A DNA stretch of 64,000 bases from Azorinus chamasolen (GCA_963576725.1 OY755252.1:52167059-52231058); one strand, 5' to 3'. Counted from the stretch's first letter, positions 22,643 to 33,513 are shown. Made by a program: numbers and translations. The notes: a model not told the origin generated them from the sequence alone.

Positions 22643-22740
22643 CAGTTAGTATCCAGATGAGACACCATGTAGCTGGGTATCTCTTGTGATCCAAACTGAC
22701 CTAAGCCAAGTTTGTATCCAGATTAGACACAATCTAGCTC
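22643..22740 (-). repeat. About 1.5 units of the 65-bp satellite, reversed
   Basis: GATCCAAACTGACCTAAGCC followed by AAGTTTGTATCCAGATTAGA is the reverse complement of the unit making up 29571-31998. It sits inside the hAT element, about 6.8 kb from that array. Confidence 0.85.
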
Positions 22741-23008
22741 AGTTAGGCCTAACTCAATGGGTCATTTTGACCCATCATTCTCTAAACAGTGGGTCATTTT
22801 CTAAATCAGTGGGCCAATCTACATATCACTACAGTAACTTAATAAAATAGGCCCTTAAAATCAGTCTGTGCAGCACTGCCAGTCTGCTCAACTGAACTGA
22901 CAGACAGCTTATGTTCGTTATGTGTCTAGTGATCGTACTAACTTGTACGAAAATTGTCTGTTCCAATTGAAAATGCATTAGATTTCTTTGTGTTTATGCA
23001 CAACTTAC

Positions 23009-23224
23009 AAAACATTCTATTTTTTCACCATCGTAACTTCGTAAGTAAGCCACGATGCGTAGGTCGAGAGTCATTTTGGTTGGAACTTTCTGGTATTCTC
23101 GCCGGTTGACGATGACGGCGCATCTTTTGGAGGGTCTTCGTTTGTTTTCTGTTTCTTGGCTGCCTATGCCGGTAGCGAAAAAGGACAGAAAAGACGTTTG
23201 CTGTTTTTCAGCAGACATTTTCAA
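23009..23224 (-). CDS. Possible exon with PIP-box-like N-terminus
   Basis: On the minus strand an open frame starts ATG at 23224 (second ATG at 23218 in a good context) and reaches a clean GTAAGT donor at 23003-23008, so the exon would end at 23009. The peptide begins MKMSAEKQQTSFLSFF; QTSFLSFF fits the PCNA-binding pattern QxxhxxFF. The rest is basic and of no family I recognise. It lies within the hAT element and points away from the zinc-finger fragment on the other strand. N-termini of this kind occur in hAT-derived proteins, but that link is recollection. It could also be a chance frame. Confidence 0.35.
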
Positions 23225-23506
23225 GTTACGACGATTCAGAGTAGAAAATCTAGTTTCGATTCACTGCAGCGCACGGAATAACATAATCCGATTCATTAAT
23301 CATACAGGCGCTGTATTGTAAAAGAGAACGCTATAAATCATGCGTCTGGGGTACAGGAAATGATGCGGGCAGTAAATAATGGGCTAAAACACGGGCCGAG
23401 AGACGGATTTCGGCCATTTTTCGGGACGGAATACAATGCGCCAAAATGACCCACGAAACTTTTTTTCATGCGCCATTTTTAATTATTCTGCGTCAATGAC
23501 GCAGGG

Positions 23507-23938
23507 GTGCGGCCTAGCCTAAACACTGTATGGCTGAAAGATCCTCTTTTTGACTGGTTGATAAAAGAGGAGAGGACCGAGTCTGACATTCTGATGAAAT
23601 GCAGCGTCTGTGTCCATTCCAAAATCAAGAATGCCTTCACAACAGGAAGCACTGATTTTCAGCGCAGCTCGTTTGTTCGGCACATGTCGTGCGACAGCCA
23701 TCGGCGGAGCTTGGGAATTAAGCGTTGCCAAGGTGAACTTTCTAAATCCCTCCAAAAAGCTGAAGAGAAATATACTGATTCTCTTACAGGTCAGTTAAAA
23801 ACTGTTTATTTCATGGTACAGAACAACGTTGCATTACAAGTGTACCCTGAACTAATTGAACTCCAGAAAAGCAACGGCAGTACAGCTTTCGAGTCTGGCC
23901 ACTACGTATCACATGATGCAGTTTCAGAAATGTAGTGT
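23507..23938 (+). pseudogene. N-terminal fragment of a hAT-derived zinc-finger protein
   Basis: A 143-codon frame with no ATG at its beginning; it is open from 23483 and the first in-frame ATG is at 23594. The start TVWLKDPLFDWL, a finger C32-x2-C35-x23-H59-x5-H65, the block KNAFTTGSTDFQRSSFVRH and a later TVYFMVQ...ELIELQKSNG resemble the N-terminal part of vertebrate C17orf113/ZNF862/KIAA1586-like proteins, which derive from hAT transposases and bind DNA through a BED/TTF-type finger. The frame stops at a TAG just after YVSHDAVSEM, well before any RNase-H-like core or hAT dimerisation domain. It lies in the hAT element 22418-24096, so it is best read as a transposase remnant. An acceptor at GACGCAG (23504) could make it an exon. 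Homology is from memory. Confidence 0.65.
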
Positions 23939-24286
23939 TACTGTTAAAGGATTGAAAAATTAAACATAATTTATAGCATTTTCAATATAAGATGCATATT
24001 TAATTTAAGAAAAAAGTGGGACTCAACTGGGACTCTACTTTTTCAAGGACACTGAGTCCCTGGGACTCAGCAAAATTCAAGGCTAGCGCGAACACTGAAG
24101 TTCAACTGTAGATATGATTCTGCCATAGCCAAACATTCCTGTGTCCATTTGATATTGCAACAAGTAATCTATTTGATATTCATAATGTCATTATTTCTTA
24201 CATGAATATTCGTGGAGTCGGAGTTAACCCTTGTTAGCCTTTTTATACGCCCACCTAATAAAGGTGGTCGTATATTGTCGTGGCCC

Positions 24287-24352
24287 TGTCCGTCCGTCCG
24301 TCCGTCCGTTCGTTCGTTCGTTCGTTTGTTCGTTCGTTCGTTCGTCCGTCAA
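24287..24352. repeat. GTCC/GTTC tetranucleotide microsatellite
   Basis: About six GTCC units pass into about nine GTTC units, with one GTTT. Such a tract sits just after the 5' hairpin in most hairpin-ended elements of this window. Confidence 0.95.
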
Positions 24353-25651
24353 CATTTTGTTTGTCCGCTCTTTTCTGGGAAAACTATTTGACAGATATTA
24401 ATGAAACTTCACACAAATGTTAAATGCATCAAGATCTGAAGCTGAGTCGACTCTGAGGTTCATTTGATTTTTCATTTCAGAATTATGGCCCTTGTCCTTA
24501 AAAAATATGCAAATAGTTTGTCCGCTGTTTTCTGGGAAAACTATTTGAGAGATATTAATGAAACTTCACACAAATGTTACATGCATCAAGATCTGAAGCT
24601 GAGTCGATTCTGAGGTTCATTTGATGTGTCGTTTCGGAGTTATGGCCCTTTTACTTAAAAAATAATGCAAATACATGCAAATAGTTTGTCCGCTGTTTCC
24701 TGGGAAAACTATTGAGAGATATTAATGAAACTTCACACAAATGTTTAATGCATCAAGATCTGAAGCTGAGTTGATTCTGAGGTTCATTTGATTTGTCGTT
24801 TTGGAGTTATGGCCCTTGTCCTTAAAAATATGCAAATAGTTTGTCCGCTGTTTTCTGGGAAAACTATTTGAGAGATATTAATGAAACTTCACACAAATGT
24901 TTAATGCATCAAGGTCTGAAGCTAAGTCGATTTTTAGGTTCATTTGATTTGTCGTTTCGGAGTTATGGCCCTTTTACTTAAAAAATAATGCAAATACATG
25001 CAAATAGTTTGTCCGCTGTTTTCTGGGAAAACTATTTGAGAGATATTAATGAAACTTCACACAAATGTTTAATGCATCAAGATCTGAAGCTGATTTGATT
25101 CTGAGGTTCATTTGATTTTTCATTTCAGAGTTATGGCCCTTGTCCTTAAAAAATATGCAAATAGTTTGTCCGCTGTTTTCTGGGAAAACTATTTGAGAGA
25201 TATTAATGAAACTTCAGACAAATGTTTAATGCATCAAGATCTGAAGCTGAGTCGATTCTGAGATTCATTTGATCTGTTGTTTTGGAGTTATGTCCCTTTT
25301 ACTTAAAAAATAATGCAAATACATGCAAATAGTTTGTCCGCTGTTTTCTGGGAAAACTATTTGACAGATGTTAATGAAACTTCACACAAATGTTTAATGC
25401 ATCAAGATATGATGCTGAGTCGATTTTGAGGTTTATTTGATTTGTCGTTTTGGAGTTATTGCCCTTTTACTTAAAAAAAATGCAAATACTTTGTCCGCTG
25501 TTTTCTGGCAAAACTGTATCACAGATATTTATTAAACTTAATACACATGTTAAAATTCATCTAGACCTAAAGCCAAGTCGAGTCTGAGGATCATTTGATT
25601 AAATGTTTTGGAGTTATGGCCCTTGCACTTAAAAAAATAATGCAAATCTAT

Positions 25652-26843
25652 CAGGGTTGGCAAAATGCCGGCATTTATGAGTATTTACCGTGCCGGCGGT
25701 AAATACCGGGATTTACTGGCGTTTACTGGCACTTACTGGCATTTACTTGTATTTGAATTGTCCAGAGGCTTAGCGCATATTTAAACCATCCTAATGTGCT
25801 TTATTAGTTCTCTAATCATATATACAAGTTTTGCCTTATGTATTTGCAGTGTAAACAACCCAAAAAATAAAATAAAAGGTGTAATTAGGGCCCTGCTTGG
25901 AAATGCAGGAGCCCTATAGGAATCACAATTTCTGTCCATCCGTCAACACTTTTGATGTGACATGATAACTCAACAGTACTTCACATATTGGTTTCATATT
26001 AAGGCATATGCTAAGTATCATCAGAGGAAAACACCTATTGTTTTTGGGTTGAATCTGATCACTATGTCTAAAATTATCTACCCTTGATTACAGGGCTCTC
26101 TCCCTCTCTGTAATTGAGTCAGTTTTCTATGAATTTTGAATGAACCAAGTTTCATGAAAATAAAAAGACTGGCAGTCAGTTGTAGTGAACTGAGTAACAG
26201 ATAAGAGAAACAATACCGGCCACCTAACCCACTGCAAATTACTGTCAGGTCAGCTCTCAAAAAAACAGTTTTGACACCTCTACTGTCAACTATGGTAATT
26301 GTTGTAAAAACATACACACTTTTCATTTAAGAGATACACACAATGAACCATGAAGTGTCAAACACAATATAGACAATTTAGAGGGGGCAATGATTCAGAT
26401 TAAACCAATCAAACTGCAGTATCAGACAAAGGAGTTGGTCTGTTGTACTGATGATTTTAACACATTATACCAGCAGAATCATGCCATTATTTAAATTTAG
26501 AGCTATACAGGACTTTTCTGATAACCAGATGAAACTCCTAGATAATATGTATAAGCTATCTGATGAGTACACCTAGCAGGGCCGAGGCATGAAACAGTTT
26601 AAACCCTCAGTATAATGATGGTCAGAAATCAATAAATAAACTTATCAATATTCCACTAACAAGCAATTTAAAACAGCCTTTATAAAAACAATAAACTTCA
26701 AAGAAATAATATATATTCCACCTTTTCTGGAGTATTTGCCAGTAAATGCCAGTACTGGCCATTTTGGGAGTATTTACCGGACCGGTAAATACCGGTATTT
26801 ACCAGCGGTATTTACCGCCCCCGGTATTTACCGCCCAACCCTG
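25652..26843. mobile_element. hAT-type non-autonomous element with perfect 8-bp target duplication
   Basis: CAGGGTTGG and CCAACCCTG are the terminal repeats, flanked by AAATCTAT on both sides (25644-25651 and 26844-26851). Subterminal GGCATTTATGAGTATTTACC and GGTATTTACCGCCCCCGG-like blocks, rich in TTTACCGG, occur at both ends. The interior holds a piece of a further hairpin-ended family (from about 25884). There is no transposase frame. Confidence 0.92.
25884..26600 (+). mobile_element. Probable nested element, AGGGCCCTGC family
   Basis: TTAGGGCCCTGCTTGG folds back on TGCAGGAGCCCTATAGG, followed by TCTGTCCATCCGTC, the same opening plan as the other hairpin-ended families. AGCAGGGCCGAGGC near 26576-26589 may be the inverted 3' motif. 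The exact 3' end and TCTTG terminus are not seen. Confidence 0.45.
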
Positions 26844-27228
26844 AAATCTATGCAAATATGAGGATGGCCATAACTTTTTCATTTGAAATGATATTTACTT
26901 CAATTTTTTTATGGTTAAACCTTAATGTGAATTTTCACATATATTGCGGGGGTTTTGATATGTCATTTTATTCTAAAGTTATGGTCCTTGAACATTGTGT
27001 GTTCGTTGCTTTGTTAGTCGGTAAATTTTTAGTTTGTCTGTTGTTTTCTGGGAAAACTATTAAAATGATATACATGTAAATGAAACTTAACAACTTAACA
27101 CAAATGTTTTAAGCAACAAAATTTGAAGCTGAGTTTATTTTGTGGTTCATTCAGTTTGTCTTTACAGAGTTATGGCCGTTGCACTTTACAAAAATCTGCA
27201 AAAATGAGGATTAGCTGTAACTTTTTTA

Positions 27229-29060
27229 TTAGCTCACCAGAGCACAAAGTGCTCAGGGTGAGCTTTTGTGATAGCCTGATGTCCGTCGTCCGTCGTCGTG
27301 CGTCGTGCGGTGTGCGTCGTCCGTCGTCCCGCGTCAACAATTTGAACCTTTAAAAATCTTCTCCTCTGAATCTACAGGGTTCTCAGCTTTCATCTTTTGT
27401 ACATAGCATCACCTATAGGTCCTCTACAAAAGTTATATAAATAATGCCCCTGGGGTCAAAATTGGCCCCGCCCTAGGGGTGGGAAGTTTTCAATAGAAAC
27501 ATATAGTAAAACTTTGAAAATCTTCTCCTCTGAAACCAGAAGGTTCTCAGCTTTCATATTTGGCACATAGCATCATGTTTAGGTCCTCTACAAAAGTTAT
27601 ATAAATTATGACCCTGGGGTCAAAATTGGCCCCGCCCCAGGGGTGGGCAGTTTTCAATAGAAACAAATAGTGAAATCTTTGAAAATCTTCTCCTTTGAAA
27701 CTGAAAGGCTCTCATCTTTCATATTTGGCACAGAGCATCATGTTCAGGTCCTCTACAAAAGTTATATAAATTATGCCCCTGGGGTCAAAATTGGCACCGC
27801 CCCAGGGGTGGGAAGTTTTCAATAGAAACATATAGTGAAAACTTTGAAAATCTTCTCCTCTGAAACTGGAAGGTTCTCAGCTTTCATATTTGGCACATAG
27901 CATCATGTTCAGGTCCTCTACAAAGGTTATATAAATTATGGCTCTGGGGGTAAAATTGGCCCCGCCCCAGGGGTGGGCAGTTTTCAATGGGAACAAATAG
28001 TGAAATCTTTGAAAATCTTCTCCTCTGAAACTGGATGGCTCTCATCTTTCATATTTGGCACAGAGCATCATGTTCAGGTCTTCTACAAAAGTTATATAAA
28101 TTATGCCCCTGGGGTCAACATTGGCCCGCCCCAGGGGTGGGAAGTTTTCAATAGAAACATTTAGTGAAAACTTTGAAAATCTTCTCCTCTGAAACCAGAA
28201 GGTTCTCAGCTTTCATATTTGGCACATAGCATCATGTTTAGGTCTTCTACAAAAGTTATATAAATTATGGCCCTGGGGTTAAAATTGGCCCCACCCCAGG
28301 GGTGGGCAGTTTTCAATAGAAACAAATAGTGAAATCTTTGAAAATCTTCTCCTCTGAAACTGGAAGGCGCTCAGCTTTCATATTTGGTACAGAGCATCAT
28401 GTTCAGGTCTTTTAGAACTACAAAAGTTGTATTAATTATGGCCCTGGGGTCAAAATTGTCCCCGCCCCAGGGGTGGGCAGTTTTCAATGGAAACAAATAG
28501 TGAAATCTTTGAAAATCTTCTCCTCTGAAACTGGAAGGCACTCAGCTTTCATATTTGGCACAGAGCATCATGTTCAGGTCTTCTACAAAAGTTATATTAA
28601 TTATCGCCCTGGGGTCAAAATTGTCCCGCCCCAGGGGTGGGCAGTTTTCAATGGAAACAAATAGTGAAAACTTTGAAAATCTTCTTCTCTGAATCTGGAA
28701 AGTTCTCAGCTTTCATATTTGGCGCATAGCATCATGTATAGGTCCTCTATAAAAGTTATATGAATTATGGCCCTGGGGTCAAAATTGGCCACGCCCCAGG
28801 GGTGGGTAGTTTTCAGTAGAAACATATAGAGAAAACTTTGAAAATCCTCTCCTCTGAAACTGAAAGGTTATCAGCTTTCATATTTGGCTCATAGCATCAT
28901 GTTCAAGTCCTGTACAAAAGTTATATAAATTATGCCCCTGGGGTCAAAATTGGCCCGCCCCAGGGCCGGCTAGTTTTCAGTAGAAACATATAGTGAAAAC
29001 TTTGAAAATCTTCTCCTCTGATTGTCTGGTGAGCGCTTCAGGGCCATTCTGGCCCTCTTG
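27229..29060 (+). mobile_element. Hairpin-ended element, AGCTCACC family, ten units
   Basis: It begins TTAGCTCACCAGAGCAC with the full 5' fold-back and a CGTCGTCCGTCGTCGTGCG-type microsatellite. About ten units of roughly 165 bp follow, containing the palindromic CCCTGGGG...CCCCAGGGG pair. It ends GGTGAGCGC, GGGCCATTCTGGCCC and TCTTG. It is inserted in the ATACGCCCACC element. Frames 27973-28164 and 28473-28664 are repeat shadows. Confidence 0.92.
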
Positions 29061-29570
29061 TTTAATAAGATATTCATTTCATTTTTTAAAAAAATAGTAT
29101 CACCTTAATATGGAAATCAAGATCTGAAGCACAGATTAGAAAATGTCAACACTTATAAGGCATGTTGAATCGGAGAAAGTTTGCAAGTGGGCGTATTATG
29201 TACCGTATGCGGTACTCTTGTTGTTATATACTTTGCAGGCAGTCTTGATCTAGATTAGAATCCCAGATGTTTGGCATGCTAATTGTATATTTGACAGGAA
29301 AAGGAAAATTAGTCTGTTTTGAGAATTATTTTGTAGTCTGCTACAAATTCTTAAAGGTATGTATCCAGAGCAACTGATAAATGTGCATACTGAAATACTA
29401 AAATTGTCCTTTCTTCCATCAAACCCTATCTTCAAGATGATTTTAAAGAGTGGTCACAACATATGGTTTGGTCAAGAAATAAAGGAAAATGTTTTAATTT
29501 ACATATCTTATCTGGTGGACCTGGATGATTTTCTTGAGTGTCTTTTCAAAAACCATGATCAGAGTGTGAA

Positions 29571-31998
29571 ACAGTTTGGATCCCAAGAGATACCGAGCTA
29601 CATTGTGTCTCATCTGGATACAAACTTGGCTTATGTCACTTTGGATCCCAAGAGATACCAAGCTACATGGTGTCTCACCTGGATACAAACTTGGCTTAGG
29701 TCAGTTTGGATCCCAAGAGATACCAAGCTACATGGTGTCTCATCTGGATACAAACTTGGCTTAGGTCAGTTTGGATCCCAAGAGATACTGAGCTACATTG
29801 TTTTTCACCTGGATACTAACTTGGCTTAGGATCCCAAGAGATACGAGCTACATGGTGTCTCATCTGGATACTAACTTGGCTTAGATCACTTTAGATCCCA
29901 AGAGATACCGAGCTACATGTTGTCTTATCAGGATACAAACTTGGCTTAGGTCAGTCTGGATCCCAAGAGATACCAAGCTACATGGTGTCTCACCTGGATA
30001 CAAACTTGGCTTAGGTCAGTTTGGATCCCAAGAGATACTGAGCTACATTGTGTCTCTCTCATCTGGATACAAACTTGGCTTCGGTCAGTTTGTATCCCAA
30101 GAGATACCGAGCTACATTGTGTCTCACCTGGATACTAACTTGGCTTAGGATCCCAAGAGATACGAGCTACATGGTGTCTCATCTGGATACTAACTTGGCT
30201 TGGGTCAGTTTGTATCTCAAGAGATACCGAGCTACATGGTGTCTCATCTGGTTACTAACTTGGCTTAGGCCACTTTGGATCCCAAGAGATACCGAGCTAC
30301 ACGGTGTCTCACCTGGATACTAACTTGGATTAGGTTAGTCTGGAACCCAAGAGATACCGAGCTACATGGTGTCTCACCTGGATACAAACTTGGCTTGGGT
30401 CAGTTTGGATCCCAAGAGATACTGAGCTACAAAGTGTCTCATCTGGATACAAACTTGGCTTAGGTCAGTTTGGATCCCAAGACATACTGAGCTACATAGT
30501 GTCTCATCTGGATAGAAACTTGGCTTAGGTCAGTTTGGATCTCAAGAGATACCAAGCTACATGGTGTCTCATCTGGATACTAACTTGCCTTAGGTCAGTT
30601 TGGAACCCAAGAGATACCGAGCTACATGTCTCATCTGGATACTAACTTGGCTTAGGTCAGTCTTGATCCCAAGAGATACCGAGCTACATGGTGGCTCAAC
30701 TGGATACAAACTTGGCTTAGGTCAGTTTGGAACCCAAGATATACTGAGCTAGATTGTGTCTCATCTGGATACAAACTTGGCTTAGGTCAGTTTGGATCAC
30801 AAGAGATACCGAGCTACATGGTGTCACATCTGGATACTAACTTGGCTTAGGATCCCAAGAGATACAAGCTACATGATGTCTCATCTGGATACAAACTTGG
30901 CTTAGGTCAGTTTGGATCCCAAGACATACTGAGCTACATAGTGTCTCATCTGGATAGAAACTTGGCTTAGGTCAGTTTGGATCTCAAGAGATACCAAGCT
31001 ACATGGTGTCTCATCTGGATACTAACTTGCCTTAGGTCAGTTTGGAACCCAAGAGATACCGAGCTACATGTCTCATCTGGATACTAACTTGGCTTAGGTC
31101 AGTCTTGATCCCAAGAGATACCGAGCTACATGGTGGCTCAACTGGATACAAACTTGGCTTAGGTCAGTTTGGAACCCAAGATATACTGAGCTAGATTGTG
31201 TCTCATCTGGATACAAACTTGGCTTAGGTCAGTTTGGATCACAAGAGATACCGAGCTACATGTTGTCACATCTGGATACTAACTTGGCTTAGGATCCCAA
31301 GAGATACAAGCTACATGATGTCTCATCTGGATACAAACTTGGCTTAGGTCAGTTTGGATCCCAAGAGATACCGAGCTACATTGTGTCTCACGTGGATACA
31401 AACTTGGCTTAGGTCACTTTAGATCCCAAGAGATACCAAACTACATGGTGTCTCACCTGGATACAAACTTGGCTTAGGTCAGTTTGGATCCCAAGAGATA
31501 CCAAGCTACATGGTGTCTCACCTGGATACAAACTTGGCTTAGGTCAGTTTGGATCCCAAGAGATACCAAGCTACATGGTGTCTCATCTGGATACAAACTT
31601 GGCTTAGGTCAGTTTGGATCCCAAGAGATACCAGGCTACATGGTGTCTCACCTGGATACAAACTTGGCTTAGGGCAGTTTGGATCCCAAGAGATACCAAG
31701 CTACATGGTGTCTCATCTGGATACAAACTTGGCTTAGATCAGTTTGGATCCCAAGAGATACCGAGCTACATGGTGTCTTACCTGGATACAAACTTGGCTT
31801 AGGTCAGTTTGGATCCCAAGAGATACTGAGCTAGATTGTGTCTCATCTGGATACAATCTTGGCTTAGGTCAGTTTGGATCCCAAGAGATACCAAGCTACA
31901 TGGTGTCTCATCTGGATACAAACTTGGCTTAGGTCAGTTTGGATCCCAAGAGATACCGAGCTACATAGTGTCTCATCTGGATACTAACTTGGCTTAGT
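29571..31998 (+). repeat. 65-bp satellite array, about 37 units
   Basis: The unit has GGTCAGTTTGGATCCCAAG, AGATACCGAGCTACATGG and TGTCTCATCTGGATACAAAC, then TTGGCTTA, totalling 65 bases. Each unit is a hairpin: GTTTGGATCC pairs with GGATACAAAC and AGAGATACC with GGTGTCTCAT. Some units are shortened to 53-60 bases. A block of 442 bases at about 30481-30922 is repeated at 30923-31364. The many 62-residue frames arise because 65 is not a multiple of three, so each frame passes through all registers; they are not genes. Confidence 0.95.
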
Positions 31999-32440
31999 AC
32001 ATTAGGAAAGCATGCAAAGAGCTATAAGGGTAACATGTCCAGTGATAACAAAAATAAGCTACTACAGTCTCGTGACCTCGACAAGCCTGATTAGTGGCCA
32101 GACAGAAGAAAACAAAATTGATCAATGTGTAGTATGCGGTAAAACTCTCGATAGAATTAACAACAGAGATAGCAACCTTAACTAGACCTTTTGCCACCAT
32201 AGACAAAACCTTGATGACATGTCACCTTTGCAAACAGTTTGTTACCAAATGAGATTCCAAGTTACTTGACATCTGATCAGGATCCAAACTGTTTGACACT
32301 TTGTTTTACAAAGAAATTGAAGACTGTTTTTACAAAGAAATGGAAGATAACAACTAAATCCCTGATTCAAACAAACAAACAAACAGACAAAGGTTTTTCA
32401 GACAATGATTACTTATTCATATACATGAATACCACAATAA
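31999..32440. other. Non-coding stretch with one hairpin copy
   Basis: Mostly unrecognised. At about 32228-32302, CAAACAGTTTGTTACCAAAT and GACATCTGATCAGGATCCAA form a diverged copy of the dispersed GGATCC hairpin. Confidence 0.5.
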
Positions 32441-32444
32441 TTAA

Positions 32445-32616
32445 CCCTTACAACGCTGAATGTTCAAATGGACTATTCCAAATTTTAGACAGGTCAAGCT
32501 TATGGTGACTATTTAGGGATTTTTCTAAAGGAAAGTGTAACACTCTAGGAGCCCTCTCATCTGGCTCTACAGTGTTTGCAAAGGACATTAGTGACTTGTG
32601 TCCTGCACTGTAAGAG
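32445..32616 (+). mobile_element. TTAA MITE, CCCTTACAACGCTG subfamily
   Basis: CCCTTACAACGCTGAATG mirrors CCTGCACTGTAAGAG; TTAA lies at 32441-32444 and 32617-32620. A third terminal-repeat type sharing the TTAA target with the other MITEs. The core keeps CTAGGAGCCCTCTCATCTGG. Confidence 0.75.
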
Positions 32617-32777
32617 TTAAATATTGTATTAAACTGCTTATAAATTACCCAACAAAAATGATCACATTACTGGTTTTACAAGCTTGCCAAGAAATTACCT
32701 TTTACCTAAAAGGAGATTAGAGATAACTGGACCAGGTCGTCTAGGCTGCAGATAAGAGTTGTATTATCCTGCTTTAA

Positions 32778-33345
32778 TTATGTCTCTCCCGTTTATAATG
32801 GGGAGACATATTGTTTTTGGTCGAGTTGTCCGTCTGTCCGTCCGTCTGTCTGTCTGTCACACTCTTGTCCGCTCCATATCTCTCACAAATATGGAAGGAT
32901 TTCAAAATGCTTTTGCACAGATGTTTGACTCAACAAGACGATATGTAGAGCGTTCGATTCAGGCAGATAGGTCAAAGGTCAAGGTCACAATTCAATGTAA
33001 AATGTTTTTAGCCACACCCTTCGTGTCCGCTTCATATCTCTTAAAACCTTGGTAGGATTTCAAAATGCTGTGGCACAAATGTTCTCCATGACAAGGTGGT
33101 GTGCAGACAGCAGGATTCAGGCACATTCTTCAAAGGTCAAGGTCACAATTCAAGGTCAAAGGTTTTAGCCTTAATTTTTTTATGTCTGCTTCACATCTCT
33201 ATAAACCTTGGAAGGATTCCAAAGTGCTGTGGCACAAATGTTCTCCTTAACAAGCCGATGTGCAGACAGCAGGATTCAGGCACCTGGGTCAAAGGTCAAG
33301 GTCACAATTCAAGATCAAGGTCACAATTCAAGGTCAATTGTTCAC
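32778..33345 (+). mobile_element. 5' part of hairpin-ended element, ATGTCTCCCC family
   Basis: TTATGTCTCTCCCG with the inverse ATGGGGAGACATATTG, then GTCCGTCTGTCCGTCCGTC. Two to three units of about 135 bp follow (TTCAAAATGCTTTTGCACAG, GGTCAAAGGTCAAGGTCAC). The 3' hairpin is lost; another fragment starts after 33390. Same family opening as 51191-52745, with different internal units. Confidence 0.7.
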
Positions 33346-33405
33346 GACAAATATCTGAAATTTTGAAGATAAGTATAGATTAATTTATTCTTTATGAATT
33401 AAAAT

Positions 33406-33513
33406 TGGCTCGCCCCAGGGCTGGCTAGTTTTCTATAGAAACATAGTGAAACTTTGAAAATATTCTCCTATGATTGTCTGGTGAGCGATATCAGGGCCTT
33501 TCAGGCCCTCTTG
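33406..33513 (+). mobile_element. Solo 3' end of AGCTCACC-family element
   Basis: GCTCGCCCCAGGGCTGGCTA, then TGAAACTTTGAAAATATTCT, GGTGAGCGATATC, the hairpin GGGCCTTTCAGGCCC and TCTTG at 33513. No 5' part. Confidence 0.8.

Larger units (their letters stand above)
22418..24096. mobile_element. hAT-type element, 1679 bp, with 8-bp target duplication
   Basis: GAAGTTCA occurs on both sides (22410-22417 and 24097-24104). The ends GAGTTCGCG and CGCGAACACT are short inverted repeats of the hAT kind. TTGAGTCCCTGGGACGC near 22490 and ACTGAGTCCCTGGGACTC near 24048 are subterminal. It carries a hAT-type zinc-finger coding fragment and a reverse-oriented satellite piece. It lacks a complete transposase, so it is non-autonomous. 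Confidence 0.85.
22118..24108. mobile_element. TA-flanked MITE (about 304 bp) split by a hAT element
   Basis: Ends TAGTTGAACTTCGATATC and ATCGAAGTTCAACTG are inverted, with TA at 22116-22117 and 24109-24110. Internal GTTAACCAGAAGTTTGAGTT and AACCGAAGTTTAAGTTATCC arms are also inverted. The CAGTTGAACTTCGATA end is of the pogo/Tigger kind. Removing the hAT and one 8-bp copy restores a continuous 304-bp element. Confidence 0.8.
22027..24223 (+). mobile_element. TTAA MITE carrying two nested transposons
   Basis: Left half CTCTTGACTCCATAAATACG to 22117 and right half from 24109 (GATATGATTCTGCC...CATGAATATTCGTGGAGTC) together form a normal copy. TTAA lies at 22023-22026 and 24224-24227. The junction GATATAATGTA/TAGATATGATT matches the uninterrupted copies, for example near 19700. 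It is the outermost of three nested insertions. Confidence 0.85.
24243..29220 (+). mobile_element. Hairpin-ended element, ATACGCCCACC family, with two nested transposons
   Basis: It starts TTATACGCCCACCTAAT and folds back on AGGTGGTCGTATA. A GTCC/GTTC microsatellite (24287-24350) follows, then units of about 160 bp (TGTCCGCTGTTTTCTGGG, AACTATTTGAGAGATATTAA, TGAAACTTCACACAAATG, GGTTCATTTGATTTGTCG, GAGTTATGGCCC). The 3' end has GTGGGCGTATTAT, the hairpin GTACCGTATGCGGTAC and TCTTG. A hAT element (25652-26843) and an AGCTCACC element (27229-29060) are inserted; without them the element is about 1.95 kb. Confidence 0.87.

Noticed and set aside
29576..31932. Many 62-residue open frames with a repeated peptide
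   Set aside because: They arise from a 65-base repeat that has no stops for almost three units in any register. No splice sites, codon bias or family match.
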